This document shows positions 51,531 through 60,800 of a stretch of DNA of 64,000 bases, one piece after another. The translations under genes and the position numbers were made by a program. The first letter of the stretch is position 1; each line of letters begins with the position of its first letter. Source of the stretch: Fibrobacter sp. UBA4297 (GTDB lineage Bacteria > Fibrobacterota > Fibrobacteria > Fibrobacterales > Fibrobacteraceae); the NCBI RefSeq assembly GCF_002394865.1, contig NZ_DGUZ01000017.1, forward strand, positions 124,001 through 188,000, written 5' to 3'. A model generated the notes under the pieces. It searched no databases. It had not been told where the DNA came from and saw nothing but the letters and a program-made list of their open reading frames with translations.

Positions 51531-52198
51531 TGCTTGAATTTTTTATCGCCGCGCTTGTCATTGGGATCGCTCCTGGACCAGATAACCTTTTTGTGCTTGC
51601 CCAGAGCGCTACCTATGGGGCGCGTCTCGGTTTTTGCATTATCCTTGGACTTTGCACAGGAATTGCTATACATACTTGCCTGCTTGTGGCGGGTGTTTCG
51701 GCGTTGATTGCGGCTAGCCCGACGGCGTTTTTCGTCATCCAGTGCCTCGGCGCGGCATATCTGCTCTATCTCGCGTACAAGAGTTTCGGGGTGCGCTCGG
51801 GTGTTGTTCAGATGAGTGGAGATTCCCGGTCGGAGCTGGGAATGACAAATGCAGATTCGAAGGATGCGGTAAAGTCTAGCAATGGTGGCGTTCCTTCTGC
51901 GCGTAGCCTTTACATGCGTGGCATTATCATGAATCTCACGAACCCGAAGGTGATTCTTTTTGTGCTTTCGCTGATTCCGCCGGCGGTGCGCTTGGACCGT
52001 CCAATCCACCCGAGCTTGCAAATGGCTATTTTCGGCGGTGAATTTATCTTGGCGACGATGATTGTTTTTGGGAGCATTGCTCTTTTAGCAGGAACTGTCA
52101 AGAAGTTCCTTTTGACATCGCCGAAGGCGAATCGCAATCTGAATTGGTTCAGCGGTGCGGTGTTCGTCTTCTTGGCTGTTGCCTTGTTTATGGTATAA
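51530..52198 (+). CDS. LysE/RhtB-family exporter with repeat-encoded loop
   Basis: The 222-residue membrane protein has the LysE signature GIAPGPDNLFVLAQS and hydrophobic segments of the six-helix family. It would export an amino acid or related metabolite. Between the early helices and YMRGIIMNLTNPKVILF, about 35 residues (around 92-125) are polar and read GDSRSELGMTNADSK. Nt 51821-51846 encode part of this and are a REP-like palindrome of the intergenic type. Confidence 0.87.
   Translation: MLEFFIAALVIGIAPGPDNLFVLAQSATYGARLGFCIILGLCTGIAIHTCLLVAGVSALIAASPTAFFVIQCLGAAYLLYLAYKSFGVRSGVVQMSGDSRSELGMTNADSKDAVKSSNGGVPSARSLYMRGIIMNLTNPKVILFVLSLIPPAVRLDRPIHPSLQMAIFGGEFILATMIVFGSIALLAGTVKKFLLTSPKANRNLNWFSGAVFVFLAVALFMV
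51821..51846 (+). repeat. In-frame REP-like palindrome in the LysE-family gene
   Basis: GAGATTCCCGGTC-GGAGC-TGGGAATGACA has the same arms and flanks as 2211-2240, with two changed bases. It lies in the cytoplasmic loop region of the protein. Confidence 0.8.
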
Positions 52199-52201
52199 AA
52201 A

Positions 52202-52229
52202 ACGCGCGTTTTGCCGCGCGTCCTTTTTT
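52202..52229 (+). terminator. Terminator after the LysE-family gene
   Basis: ACGCGCG-TTTTGC-CGCGCGT followed by CCTTTTTT. Confidence 0.85.
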
Positions 52230-53178
52230 AAAGCTGTTCTTGAATAACCTTTAATAGCTTTGCAATCGTCTCTTCGGGAGAGTCCTTGGAGCTTGCGCCC
52301 GCAGCACGGACGTGGCCGCCTCCGCCAAATACTCCTGCAACTTTGTTGACATCGACAACGTAATTGCTGCGCAGGCTAATCTTGTAATCGCCGTTGACCG
52401 GGTACAGGAATATGGCGACTTCGGTGCCGGTGACTTCGCGCAAGGTGTCGATGACGCTGCTGAGTTCAACCGGAGTTACGGAATAGCGGTCCATGTCCTC
52501 GGGCGTGAGGTAGCTGTAGACGACCTTTCCGTCGAGAGCGAGCTTGCTGCTCATCATCACGTAGCCTGTGACGAGCGTCTGGGTGTACGTTCTCGTGTAG
52601 TACGTCTCGTTGATGATGCGTGTAAAGTCGATGCCTTTTTCAAGCAAATCGCCGATGACCGTCATCGTCTTGTGGCCGGTGCTGCTGAACTTGAAGGCTC
52701 CTGTGTCATGCACGATGCCGAGGTACAAACATTCGGCGGTGGCTTTGCTGACTTTGTTCGGGTCCAATAAAAAGTAAAGGACTTCGCAAGCGGAACTTGC
52801 CTTTGCATCGACGAAATTGACATCGCAGAGGTTTAGCGGATTGCTGATGTGGTGGTCGATGTTGCATGTCTTGTTGGCTGCCTTGATGCAGCTTTCACCG
52901 TTTGCGCCAACGCGGTCAAATGTGGATGAATCCAAAAGGAACGCTAAATCGAACGAGCCAAACTCATCGCTGTAAAATTCGTTAATTTCGTTGGAGTTGG
53001 TGAGGATCTTGTAGTTTTCCGGGAAGCGTTCCAAGAAAATGCGGACTTTTGTGGTCGGGTAGTTGTCGCAGATGTAGTTGTAAAGACCAAGTGTAGAGCC
53101 CACGCAGTCTCCATCGGGGCGTACGTGCCCAAAAATGGCAACGCTTTTAGCTTCTTTCAGTAAATCATCGATTTGCAT
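52228..53178 (-). CDS. DHH-family phosphoesterase (NrnA-like)
   Basis: The 316-residue protein has the DHH domain metal motifs GHVRPDGDCVGS and NIDHHISN and the DHHA1 substrate loop GGGGHVRAAG. NrnA-type enzymes degrade nanoRNA and dephosphorylate pAp; some cleave cyclic dinucleotides. The exact substrate is not fixed by sequence alone. It converges with the LysE-family gene. Confidence 0.92.
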   Translation of the reverse strand: MQIDDLLKEAKSVAIFGHVRPDGDCVGSTLGLYNYICDNYPTTKVRIFLERFPENYKILTNSNEINEFYSDEFGSFDLAFLLDSSTFDRVGANGESCIKAANKTCNIDHHISNPLNLCDVNFVDAKASSACEVLYFLLDPNKVSKATAECLYLGIVHDTGAFKFSSTGHKTMTVIGDLLEKGIDFTRIINETYYTRTYTQTLVTGYVMMSSKLALDGKVVYSYLTPEDMDRYSVTPVELSSVIDTLREVTGTEVAIFLYPVNGDYKISLRSNYVVDVNKVAGVFGGGGHVRAAGASSKDSPEETIAKLLKVIQEQL

Positions 53179-53253
53179 AAGGCTTTCCTTCTTTTTTGAA
53201 AAATGTAAATAAATATTTTGGATTGGCTAGACGGACTTTCTATATTTGGCTTG

Positions 53254-54099
53254 ATGAAACTTTTATTTACTGATTTAGACGGCACGCTCCTCGACGACGA
53301 GAAGAATATTAGCCAGGCGGACATGGCTTCAATCCAGGCGATGATCGGGGCTGGTCACAAGTTCGTGATGACGACGGGGCGCCCGCTCACAAGCGTAAAG
53401 CACATTGCCGAAAAGTACGGCTTCTTAAAGCCGGGATATTTTCTGGTGAGCTTTAATGGTGGGCTCATCTACGACTGCGGAACCGAACAGCCGATTTTGA
53501 CGCGTCGCATTGCGGTAGATCAGGTAAAGTTCATCATGGACGAGGCTCACAAGCGCGGAATGCACGCACACACTTATGCGGGCGATTTGGTGGTCTCGGA
53601 ATACGAGACGGAACAGCTCAAGACGTATTGCCGCTTGATGAAAATGGATTATGTTGTTGTAGATGATATCCGCAATTATTATGGTGGGGTTAATGGCAAT
53701 GACGGTCCGATCAATGTCGTGGTTAAGCCGCCGATTAAGGTAAACGTGATTACGCCGTTTGAACATTCGAGTCTCGTGGATTTCCGCGCCGAGATGCGGA
53801 AAGTCACGGCGGGCAAGCTATTCGACGTGTTTAGTAAGCCCGAAATGCTCGAGTTCTCGCACATGCTTTCGAATAAAGGCGCTGCTGTGCGCTACATGGC
53901 GGACTTCTATCACGAGCCGATTGAAAATACGATTGCCGTGGGCGATGAAGAAAACGATTGCCCGATGATTGAGGCGGCTGGCGTTGGTGTGGCAATGGCG
54001 AATGCGTCACCGGCGGCAAAGGCTGTTGCCAATTACGTGACCGAGCACGACAACAACCATTCGGGAATCACAGAAGTTATAGAGAAATTTGTGATGTAG
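53254..54099 (+). CDS. Cof-type HAD-IIB phosphatase
   Basis: The start at 53254 is preferred (MKLLFTDLDGTLLDD). The 281-residue protein has HAD motif I DLDGT, motif II as TTGRP, and motif IV GDEENDCPMIEAAG. HAD-IIB enzymes remove phosphate from sugars or cofactors such as FMN or PLP. The substrate here is unknown. Confidence 0.92.
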   Translation: MKLLFTDLDGTLLDDEKNISQADMASIQAMIGAGHKFVMTTGRPLTSVKHIAEKYGFLKPGYFLVSFNGGLIYDCGTEQPILTRRIAVDQVKFIMDEAHKRGMHAHTYAGDLVVSEYETEQLKTYCRLMKMDYVVVDDIRNYYGGVNGNDGPINVVVKPPIKVNVITPFEHSSLVDFRAEMRKVTAGKLFDVFSKPEMLEFSHMLSNKGAAVRYMADFYHEPIENTIAVGDEENDCPMIEAAGVGVAMANASPAAKAVANYVTEHDNNHSGITEVIEKFVM

Positions 54100-54190
54100 C
54101 CGTTAGTCAATAGTCGTTGGTCGCTAGTTGAAAAGGTCGCGACGAAGTCACCAGATTTAAACTAATAACTAGTAACTAGCTATTTCGCTT

Positions 54191-55357
54191 TTACATTTCT
54201 TTCTTAAGTCTTGCAATTATCTCGTCCACGTCCGTGAAGGCGCACATGGGGAGGCTGACGACTTTTTCCGCTGCTCGATCGGCATGTATATTTGCGTTCT
54301 CTAATAATTTATCAGCGATATTGGGCGGCAGTGTATTGATAATGCCTGGTGGACCATATAAGGCGGATGCTATATTATAGTCGGGCAGGAAATTCGCGAA
54401 ACACGGCTGTTCGTGCAGCGGCATCGGGTAGTGGATGCAGTGCGGAATTCCCGCTTTGTCCAGCTTCTTGATAAATGTTTCGCGGTCATCGGCCAGCACG
54501 GTGTATTGCGCGTACGTGCTTGTATTGCCGTTTGCGATTTCTTGCGGCGTGATTCCCGGAACAGCATTGAAAAACTCGTTGTATTTGCGGGCGTTTTCGC
54601 GGCGCATTTTTAATTCGTCCTTGAAATGGCGGAGCTTCACGCGCAGGACTGCAGCCTGGATGGCGTCGAGCCTGCTGTTCATGCCGCAGATTTCGTGGAT
54701 GTATCGCGTTTGGCTGCCGTGGTTTGCAATGAGGCGGATTTTTTGCGCGAGTTCATCGCTTGCGGTGAAGAGTGCTCCGCCGTCGCCGTAGCAACCGAGC
54801 GGTTTTGCCGGGTAAAAGCTCGTGATAGAAATGTCACCGAACGTGCAGGCGGGTGTACTGTTTTGCGTGGCGCCGAACGCTTGAGCCGAGTCTTCGATCA
54901 GCCATAGGCCGTGCGACTTTGCGATGTTCTTGATTTCTGCATACGGGGCACACTGACCGAACAGGTTGACCGCGATAATCCCGCGAGTTTTATCGCTAAT
55001 CCGCGCTTCAATGCTTTCGGTGCTGACTTGGAGCGTTTCTGCATTGATGTCTGCAAAAACAGGAACGCCGCCCATTCGCATTACGCATTCGGCGGGCGCG
55101 ATAAAGGTAAAGTCCGGGACGATGACTTCATCGCCTGGTTCAAGCCCAAGAGCGGTAAGGGCGATGGTCAATGCGTCCGTTCCGCTACCGCAGGTGATGG
55201 CGTGCTTTGCGCCTGTGAACTCCGCAAGTTCTGATTCCAGCGCATGGACTTGCGGCCCTCCGATAAAATAGCCGCTGTCGAGGACTTCTTGTTCGGCTTG
55301 CTTAAATTCGGATAAATAGGCTTCGCGCTGCGCACGTACATTGATGAACGGAATCAT
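54191..55357 (-). CDS. DegT/DnrJ/EryC1/StrS-family sugar aminotransferase
   Basis: The 388-residue PLP enzyme shows GSGTDALTIAL, the PLP-contacting Asp in IEDSAQAFGA and the Schiff-base Lys in SFYPAKPLGCYGDGG. It transfers an amino group to a nucleotide-linked keto sugar, feeding surface-glycan synthesis. No neighbouring sugar-nucleotide operon is present. Confidence 0.93.
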   Translation of the reverse strand: MIPFINVRAQREAYLSEFKQAEQEVLDSGYFIGGPQVHALESELAEFTGAKHAITCGSGTDALTIALTALGLEPGDEVIVPDFTFIAPAECVMRMGGVPVFADINAETLQVSTESIEARISDKTRGIIAVNLFGQCAPYAEIKNIAKSHGLWLIEDSAQAFGATQNSTPACTFGDISITSFYPAKPLGCYGDGGALFTASDELAQKIRLIANHGSQTRYIHEICGMNSRLDAIQAAVLRVKLRHFKDELKMRRENARKYNEFFNAVPGITPQEIANGNTSTYAQYTVLADDRETFIKKLDKAGIPHCIHYPMPLHEQPCFANFLPDYNIASALYGPPGIINTLPPNIADKLLENANIHADRAAEKVVSLPMCAFTDVDEIIARLKKEM

Positions 55358-55492
55358 GCGGGTAAATATAGAACTTAGAACTATCTCTTCTCTCTAAAAG
55401 AAAAAAACTAAGTTCTAAGAGCGAAGCGGGCTAAGTTCTGCCAACTAAAATCTGCCAACTAAAATCTGCCAACTGCGGCTTTGCCGCACCCC

Positions 55493-55520
55493 TTGACAAC
55501 TTTTAAACTTTTACTATCTT
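55493..55520 (+). promoter_or_regulatory. Promoter of rpsT
   Basis: TTGACA (55493-55498), 16 bp, TATCTT (55515-55520), 45 bp before the GTG start. Confidence 0.6.
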
Positions 55521-55564
55521 TGTGCTAACATTTTTTAAGTAGGTTTTCACCCGGAGATTTTAAG

Positions 55565-55825
55565 GTGCCTCAACACAAGTCTTGCAAAAAGCGTTTGCTC
55601 CAGGCCGAAAAGGCCAACGCAATGAACCGTTCCACCCGTAGCGCTATCCGTGCTAGCCTCAAGGTTATCCGCACTGCTGCTACTAAAGCTGCTGCCCTCG
55701 AAGAAATGCCGAAGCTCTTCAGCATGCTCGACAAGGCTGCCGTTTCTCACCGCGCTGGTTTCTGCGCCAACCGTGCTGCCAACTACAAGGCCAAGGTTGC
55801 TAAGGTCATCAACGGCCTTGCTTAA
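55565..55825 (+). CDS. rpsT: 30S ribosomal protein S20
   Basis: The 86-residue, Lys/Arg/Ala-rich helical protein begins with GTG after CCGGAG. The opening PQHKSCKKRLLQAEKANAMNR and the helix pair fit S20, which binds 16S rRNA early in 30S assembly. Monocistronic, with its own consensus-like promoter. Confidence 0.96.
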   Translation: MPQHKSCKKRLLQAEKANAMNRSTRSAIRASLKVIRTAATKAAALEEMPKLFSMLDKAAVSHRAGFCANRAANYKAKVAKVINGLA

Positions 55826-56052
55826 TTAAAGTCTTTTATAGGTTTTAAGCAAAATGAACCGGTATGCTTAGGGCATATCGGGTTGTTTTGTTATACAGGG
55901 TGGGCTTGGACGACAAGGTGTGTATGGGCTGTTGTCGCCTATTTTTAGACGAAAAGTTGTGATTTTGGTTAAAAAAAGCCAAAATTCAAAATATATTTTT
56001 TTTGTTACGAAACTTTTTTACTAGATTAAGTATTGGGTTTCAAGGAATTAGA

Positions 56053-56994
56053 ATGTCGTCTATTAATTTTGCTACAAGAGAAATTAGTTGTAAGGTCGTT
56101 TACTATGGTCCTGGTTTAAGTGGCAAGACCACCAATCTTCAGGTTATCCACCAGAAAATGCCCCAAGACAAACGCACGGACATGGTGTCGCTTGCTACAG
56201 AAGGCGACCGTACTCTGTTTTTTGACTTTTTGCCTCTGAACTTGGGTGATATTAAGGGCTTCAAGACCCGTTTTCAACTGTATACGGTTCCGGGACAGGT
56301 TTATTACAACAGCACGCGTAAGCTCGTTCTTCGTGGTGTCGATGGAATTGTCTTTGTAGCGGACTCCCAGCGTTCCCGTCAGGCCGAAAACCTGGAAAGC
56401 CTTCAGAATTTGCGCCAGAACTTGCAAGATTATGGCATGAATCTGGACGACATTCCGTTTGTGCTGCAATACAACAAGCGCGACATGGAGAACGTCTTTA
56501 CTCTGGATGAGATGAATGAAATGCTCAATCCAGAAAAGAAAATCCAGTTCTTCCCGGCGACAGCCCATAACGGTAAGGGGGTCGTGACGACGCTTAAGAC
56601 AATCGCCATGCTGGTGATTGAAAAGTTTAACGTTAAGCAGGGATTCTTGCGCAAGGCCGCCGTCAATGCGGGGACCGCAGCTCCGGCTACAAGTGAAGCT
56701 CCGACAGAAAATGCCGAGGCGGGCAAGCCGCAGGCCGAGGCGGCAACTCCACAGCAGCCGACGTCTCCGTTCCGCATGCCGTCATTTGCTGCCAAGCCGC
56801 AGGCAAATATGGGTAACTCCGGTGGTGCCGGTTCTGGCTTGTTCCAGAAAGGTGCCATGTCTTCGCCGTTTGCACGCCCACGCGTATCGACTGCCGTCCC
56901 TAGAATGCCTACATTTGGCAGAACCGTCGATAAACCGGCACAGTCGGATGATGATGAAATTGTCTTGCGTCCGTACAAGCCCAAAGATCAGTAG
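56053..56994 (+). CDS. mglA: MglA-family small GTPase with disordered C-terminal tail
   Basis: The start at 56053 follows AAGGA. Residues 1-195 form an MglA-type Ras-like GTPase: P-loop GPGLSGKTTN near residue 19, TVPGQVYY as switch II and NKRD for guanine. About 115 residues follow that are rich in Pro, Ala and Gly (FRMPSFAAKPQANM) and end with an acidic-basic EIVLRPYKPKDQ; usual MglA has no such tail. MglA controls polarity and motility in Myxococcus. The next gene is its Roadblock partner. Confidence 0.92.
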   Translation: MSSINFATREISCKVVYYGPGLSGKTTNLQVIHQKMPQDKRTDMVSLATEGDRTLFFDFLPLNLGDIKGFKTRFQLYTVPGQVYYNSTRKLVLRGVDGIVFVADSQRSRQAENLESLQNLRQNLQDYGMNLDDIPFVLQYNKRDMENVFTLDEMNEMLNPEKKIQFFPATAHNGKGVVTTLKTIAMLVIEKFNVKQGFLRKAAVNAGTAAPATSEAPTENAEAGKPQAEAATPQQPTSPFRMPSFAAKPQANMGNSGGAGSGLFQKGAMSSPFARPRVSTAVPRMPTFGRTVDKPAQSDDDEIVLRPYKPKDQ

Positions 56995-57017
56995 CTTTAT
57001 ATATTTTTTGGATTAAT

Positions 57018-57443
57018 ATGAGCGATTATACAATTTATTCTGATGATGCTAACAAAGTGCGTCGCTTGATGTCTGCTTATCAGGCAAGCGTCAAGTGCGA
57101 ATATGTTGTTCTTTGCCATCGTGATGGAAATATCATTGCAGAAGTCGGTTCCCTGGGTTCCGATCTCGATGCAACGCCTCTTGCTGTTTTGAGTATTGCT
57201 GCGTTTGACTCCTCGCGCCAAATTGGGGTGATGCTTGGCGGCGAAACGTTCCAGTCTGTGTCCTTTACTGGCGAAAACCGCTCTGTTTACATTTCGCCGG
57301 TAGACCAGTCGCTTTTACTTGTGCAGGTTTTTAATGGGGGCAAGCTCCCGAACCGCATCGACGACTTTAACCGTTTGCTGGTCGAAAAGCTGGAGGACGC
57401 CGTTCCTGCGTTTACGCAGAATACGAGCAGTCTTGTCCGCTAG
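57018..57443 (+). CDS. mglB: Roadblock/LC7-domain protein, MglB-like
   Basis: The 141-residue Roadblock fold (VVLCHRDGNIIAEVG, SLLLVQVF) lies 23 bp after mglA. MglB proteins act as the GTPase-activating partner of MglA and set its polar location. The pairing supports this role. The next gene starts within ten bases. Confidence 0.88.
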   Translation: MSDYTIYSDDANKVRRLMSAYQASVKCEYVVLCHRDGNIIAEVGSLGSDLDATPLAVLSIAAFDSSRQIGVMLGGETFQSVSFTGENRSVYISPVDQSLLLVQVFNGGKLPNRIDDFNRLLVEKLEDAVPAFTQNTSSLVR

Positions 57444-57452
57444 GAGGTGCTT

Positions 57453-57920
57453 GTGGCTGGTCGATTTCCGCCACTGAGAAACTTGCGTAAGACGACTGTT
57501 TTAGCGATAGTCGTCTTTCTTGGATTCTTTGTCCACCGTTTTGTCATGTTCTTTATTGATGACAACGTCAACTTTACGGACAATTCCGATATCGAGCTTT
57601 CTCCTGCGAATAGTGTTGTTTGCCGCCACATCGTGAACGGTGAACCGTTTGGCGCCGATAGCGTTTTCGAAGAGAATACAAGACTTTACGTTTTTTCATC
57701 TATTACAAATTCTGCACGTTACCAAGAGGATACTCTTGTCCATATTTGGTTTTTGGGGATTGATACGATTTTTGTCGAGCCCTGTAATTTAACCGGTGAT
57801 GTTTGCAGTTCTATGCTTGCTTCGGATTTGGTGGAGCTTGGCGAATGGAGTGTTGATTTGGTGGCGGGCCGCAAGTTGCTTGCTAGCAGGCAGTTCCGCG
57901 TGGTGACTCCTTCCCGGTAA
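57453..57920 (+). CDS. DUF2914 membrane-anchored protein
   Basis: The GTG at 57453, five bases after AGGAGG, is preferred to the GTG at 57447 that overlaps it. The 155-residue protein has one N-terminal membrane helix (about 14-36) and a DUF2914 beta domain with VHIWF and a late GEWSVDLV strand. DUF2914 has no defined role. The gene is packed between mglB and a large barrel gene. Confidence 0.8.
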   Translation: MAGRFPPLRNLRKTTVLAIVVFLGFFVHRFVMFFIDDNVNFTDNSDIELSPANSVVCRHIVNGEPFGADSVFEENTRLYVFSSITNSARYQEDTLVHIWFLGIDTIFVEPCNLTGDVCSSMLASDLVELGEWSVDLVAGRKLLASRQFRVVTPSR

Positions 57921-57926
57921 TTCTGT

Positions 57927-60800
57927 ATGCGGTCTATTCCTTGTCTGGGCCTGCTGTTTGCCAGCTTAGCCTTTGCGTTGGATGTGGACTCGCTCCCTGT
58001 TTGGGATCCTTCAATTCTTGCAAAAAATGTTGTGGAAAATGCGCCGGGCGCGTCTTTGTATAGCGTGCAGGCCGAGGATTCGTCGCGTGCAGAAATCGAG
58101 ACGCACGGCTACAAGACGATGCAGGTCACGGTAGGCGATGGCGGTACGCAGGTCGATCAGGAACTACGGCTTTCGATTCAGGGGCGCCTCACGGATAGCG
58201 TTTATATTGATGCCCTTTTGTCGGATGTGGACCGCAAGGCTGGGGACCAGACGACGGCGACGCTCCAGGAGGTGGACCAGATTTATTTCCGTGTGGAGTC
58301 TCCGTTTGCGATGTTGCATTTGGGCGATTTGACATGGACGGACAATTCGATGGGGCTCACGTCGTTTAGCCGTTCGACACTTGGGGCGATGGCGACGCTG
58401 CGTTATCGAGGTTCCAAAGTGAGTGGCGAGGCTAGTGGCGTGTGGGGAACGGACGAGGTAACGCGTTACTCGCGGTCGTTTAATGGCGTGCAGGGGCAGC
58501 GTGAGGGATATTATCTGGATGAATCGGGGAGCTTTGTCTCTGTGGTTCCGAATTCTGAGCGCGTCTGGTTGAATGGCGTAGAACTTGTCCGTGAACGCGA
58601 TTACGAGGTGAACTATGCCGGTGGCCTTTTGAACTTCAAGAACGGGATTATTCCGGGGACGGATGATGATATCCGTGTGGAGTACGATGCTTACTTGAAC
58701 GATGACATTTATACGATGTATGCCTTTCGTGGCTGCCTGCGACTGGAGAATGTATTCTTTGACGTGTCGGGATTCCACCTGGAAAATGACGTGGAACGCA
58801 TGCGTAAAAGCACGCTCGACAGCGCCGATTACGAGCAATTGAAGAATGACCGCGGCGGCGAATTGCTTGATTCTTCAAGGAACGTGCTGCACCGCCCGAA
58901 AATGTCGGAACGCTTGGGAGCACGCCTCCGTTTGCAGGCGGAACATCGGTTTTACGCCGATGTCGAACTTGGGCTCAATCGCATGGATTCGAATACGGTT
59001 TCTAAAGATGTCGGTGGCCCGAGTGGGCGTGCGTTCAGATGGCTCGTGACTACAGACTCGACGCTGAACATGAATGCGTTTCCGGTAGCACTTTCGGTCT
59101 ATGGAAATTACGTCCAGGAAGGCTTTGCAATATCTGAATTTAGCGGAAGTGAACGGGATTGGGATGCGTATGCGCTCCGCAATGAATGGGACTTGGATAG
59201 TGCGCTTTTGAAAGGCGACTTGCGCCATGACGAGCTTGCACTCCGGATCCGCTTGGGAAAGGACTGGTTTGGAACGGCTAGGTGGGGCTACCGCCGTGGC
59301 GATGATGAACGCTGGAATTCTTCGCGCTCGCAGTTGTCCCTTATGCATCGCAATTTAGATGTCGCTAGCGAGTTTACAGCGGCTTATGTTTCTAGTGTGC
59401 AGGAGGTAGAGCAAAAGCGATACCAGGGAACGTTCTCGTCGGAATTTTTGCGTGGGTTCTTGAGGCCGTTTGGCAGTGGCGATGTGCGCTATTCTGTGCG
59501 CGATTCGCTTGGCTACAAGACGGAGCGCGGCTATGTAAAGACTGCTGTTGGCGCAACTTTGAATGAAGACTTGTGGAATGTGAAAGAATCCGTCGGGACG
59601 CTTACCGTACGCAAGCGCGATGAAGACTGGCGCGATTCCGTGAATCTCGTGACTTGGACTCAGTCTGCTGAGGCTAATTTCCGCAAGTTTAGCCTTTCGC
59701 ATTTGTTGCAGTATTCCCATGCGGTGACCGATTCTCTGGGCGCCTCGGATTCTTGGGTGGGCGATTTGTCGACGAACTTTGGCGATGATGATTGGGGCGT
59801 TCAAGGCGCTTTGGCTTATAGCTTCGGGATGACTTCGGAGCAGACTTACACGGCGATTTACAAGGCGGTCGCTAAGGGCACGGGCGATGTGCGTTATGAC
59901 AGCCTCACGGGGGCTTTTATCGAAGGTGTCGATAACGGTGACTTTGTCTATGAAGGCATGGGACGTAACGATTCCGTGGGTGCCGTACTTTCGTCAAATG
60001 CGACGTTTGAAGCTTCGCTGGAATGGAATCCGGGTGTTTCGCTTGGGATAACGCAAGGTTTGTTGCGCGATATAACGTTGAGTGCTTCGTACCACTCCGA
60101 AGCTGAAGATACGACGGGCAAAAAGATTTATTTCCCGCCTGTTTATCCGGCTGCTTTGCGTCGCGTGACGGCGGGTACTGTTTCTTGGGATGCAAGCCTT
60201 GCGTGGGACCATCCGTCGGGAATATCGGCATCGTACAATCCGAGTGCAAGTTACGAGAAAAAGATGTCTTCTATCGGGTATTTCCAGGATATGTTTGATC
60301 ATCGTGTCAAGGTGGGGTTCAATATAAATGAAAATCACTTTGTCGGTGTTGAAAATACTTTTGAAAAAGTTCACTTGAGTGCATTGCAAAAGCTGGACTG
60401 GAATATTTGGGAAATTACGGGACGGTACACCTGGAAATTGCCTGCAGGCTTAAGCCTCTCGCCGCGAGTCCGCTATAGGGAAGGATTGGGCGAAGACGAT
60501 ACGGATGAGTCTTTTGGGGCGCATCTTTGGGAAGAAGAATTGCGTGTCGGTTTTGAAAAAGAGGGTATGGTCAATGCTCATGTGGCCTTTGCGTCAATCC
60601 AGATGGATACCCATGAGGGGGCGATTCCGTACCAGATGATGTCCGGTTTTGGCGATGGCGTCACATATAGACTTGAGGCGATGGCTTCGGTGGAGGTGAA
60701 CAACTTCTTGTCGCTTTCGCTCCGTTATATTTTGCGCTTCGGCAATGCCGAAGAAAATGTGTTCCAGAAGTTGGCTAGCGAGGCGAAGGCGTTTTTCTAA
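57927..60800 (+). CDS. Large outer-membrane beta-barrel protein, unassigned
   Basis: The 957-residue protein has a signal peptide (about 1-17). Beyond an N-terminal region (18-280) with a strand-rich block LNGVELVRERDYEVNYAGGLLNF, alternating amphipathic strands run to the final KAFF, as in a big barrel. No TonB box, plug or POTRA was recognised. It is the fourth gene of the mglAB operon; its stop overlaps the next start (TAATG). A surface role in motility or adhesion is an inference from context. Confidence 0.78.
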   Translation: MRSIPCLGLLFASLAFALDVDSLPVWDPSILAKNVVENAPGASLYSVQAEDSSRAEIETHGYKTMQVTVGDGGTQVDQELRLSIQGRLTDSVYIDALLSDVDRKAGDQTTATLQEVDQIYFRVESPFAMLHLGDLTWTDNSMGLTSFSRSTLGAMATLRYRGSKVSGEASGVWGTDEVTRYSRSFNGVQGQREGYYLDESGSFVSVVPNSERVWLNGVELVRERDYEVNYAGGLLNFKNGIIPGTDDDIRVEYDAYLNDDIYTMYAFRGCLRLENVFFDVSGFHLENDVERMRKSTLDSADYEQLKNDRGGELLDSSRNVLHRPKMSERLGARLRLQAEHRFYADVELGLNRMDSNTVSKDVGGPSGRAFRWLVTTDSTLNMNAFPVALSVYGNYVQEGFAISEFSGSERDWDAYALRNEWDLDSALLKGDLRHDELALRIRLGKDWFGTARWGYRRGDDERWNSSRSQLSLMHRNLDVASEFTAAYVSSVQEVEQKRYQGTFSSEFLRGFLRPFGSGDVRYSVRDSLGYKTERGYVKTAVGATLNEDLWNVKESVGTLTVRKRDEDWRDSVNLVTWTQSAEANFRKFSLSHLLQYSHAVTDSLGASDSWVGDLSTNFGDDDWGVQGALAYSFGMTSEQTYTAIYKAVAKGTGDVRYDSLTGAFIEGVDNGDFVYEGMGRNDSVGAVLSSNATFEASLEWNPGVSLGITQGLLRDITLSASYHSEAEDTTGKKIYFPPVYPAALRRVTAGTVSWDASLAWDHPSGISASYNPSASYEKKMSSIGYFQDMFDHRVKVGFNINENHFVGVENTFEKVHLSALQKLDWNIWEITGRYTWKLPAGLSLSPRVRYREGLGEDDTDESFGAHLWEEELRVGFEKEGMVNAHVAFASIQMDTHEGAIPYQMMSGFGDGVTYRLEAMASVEVNNFLSLSLRYILRFGNAEENVFQKLASEAKAFF

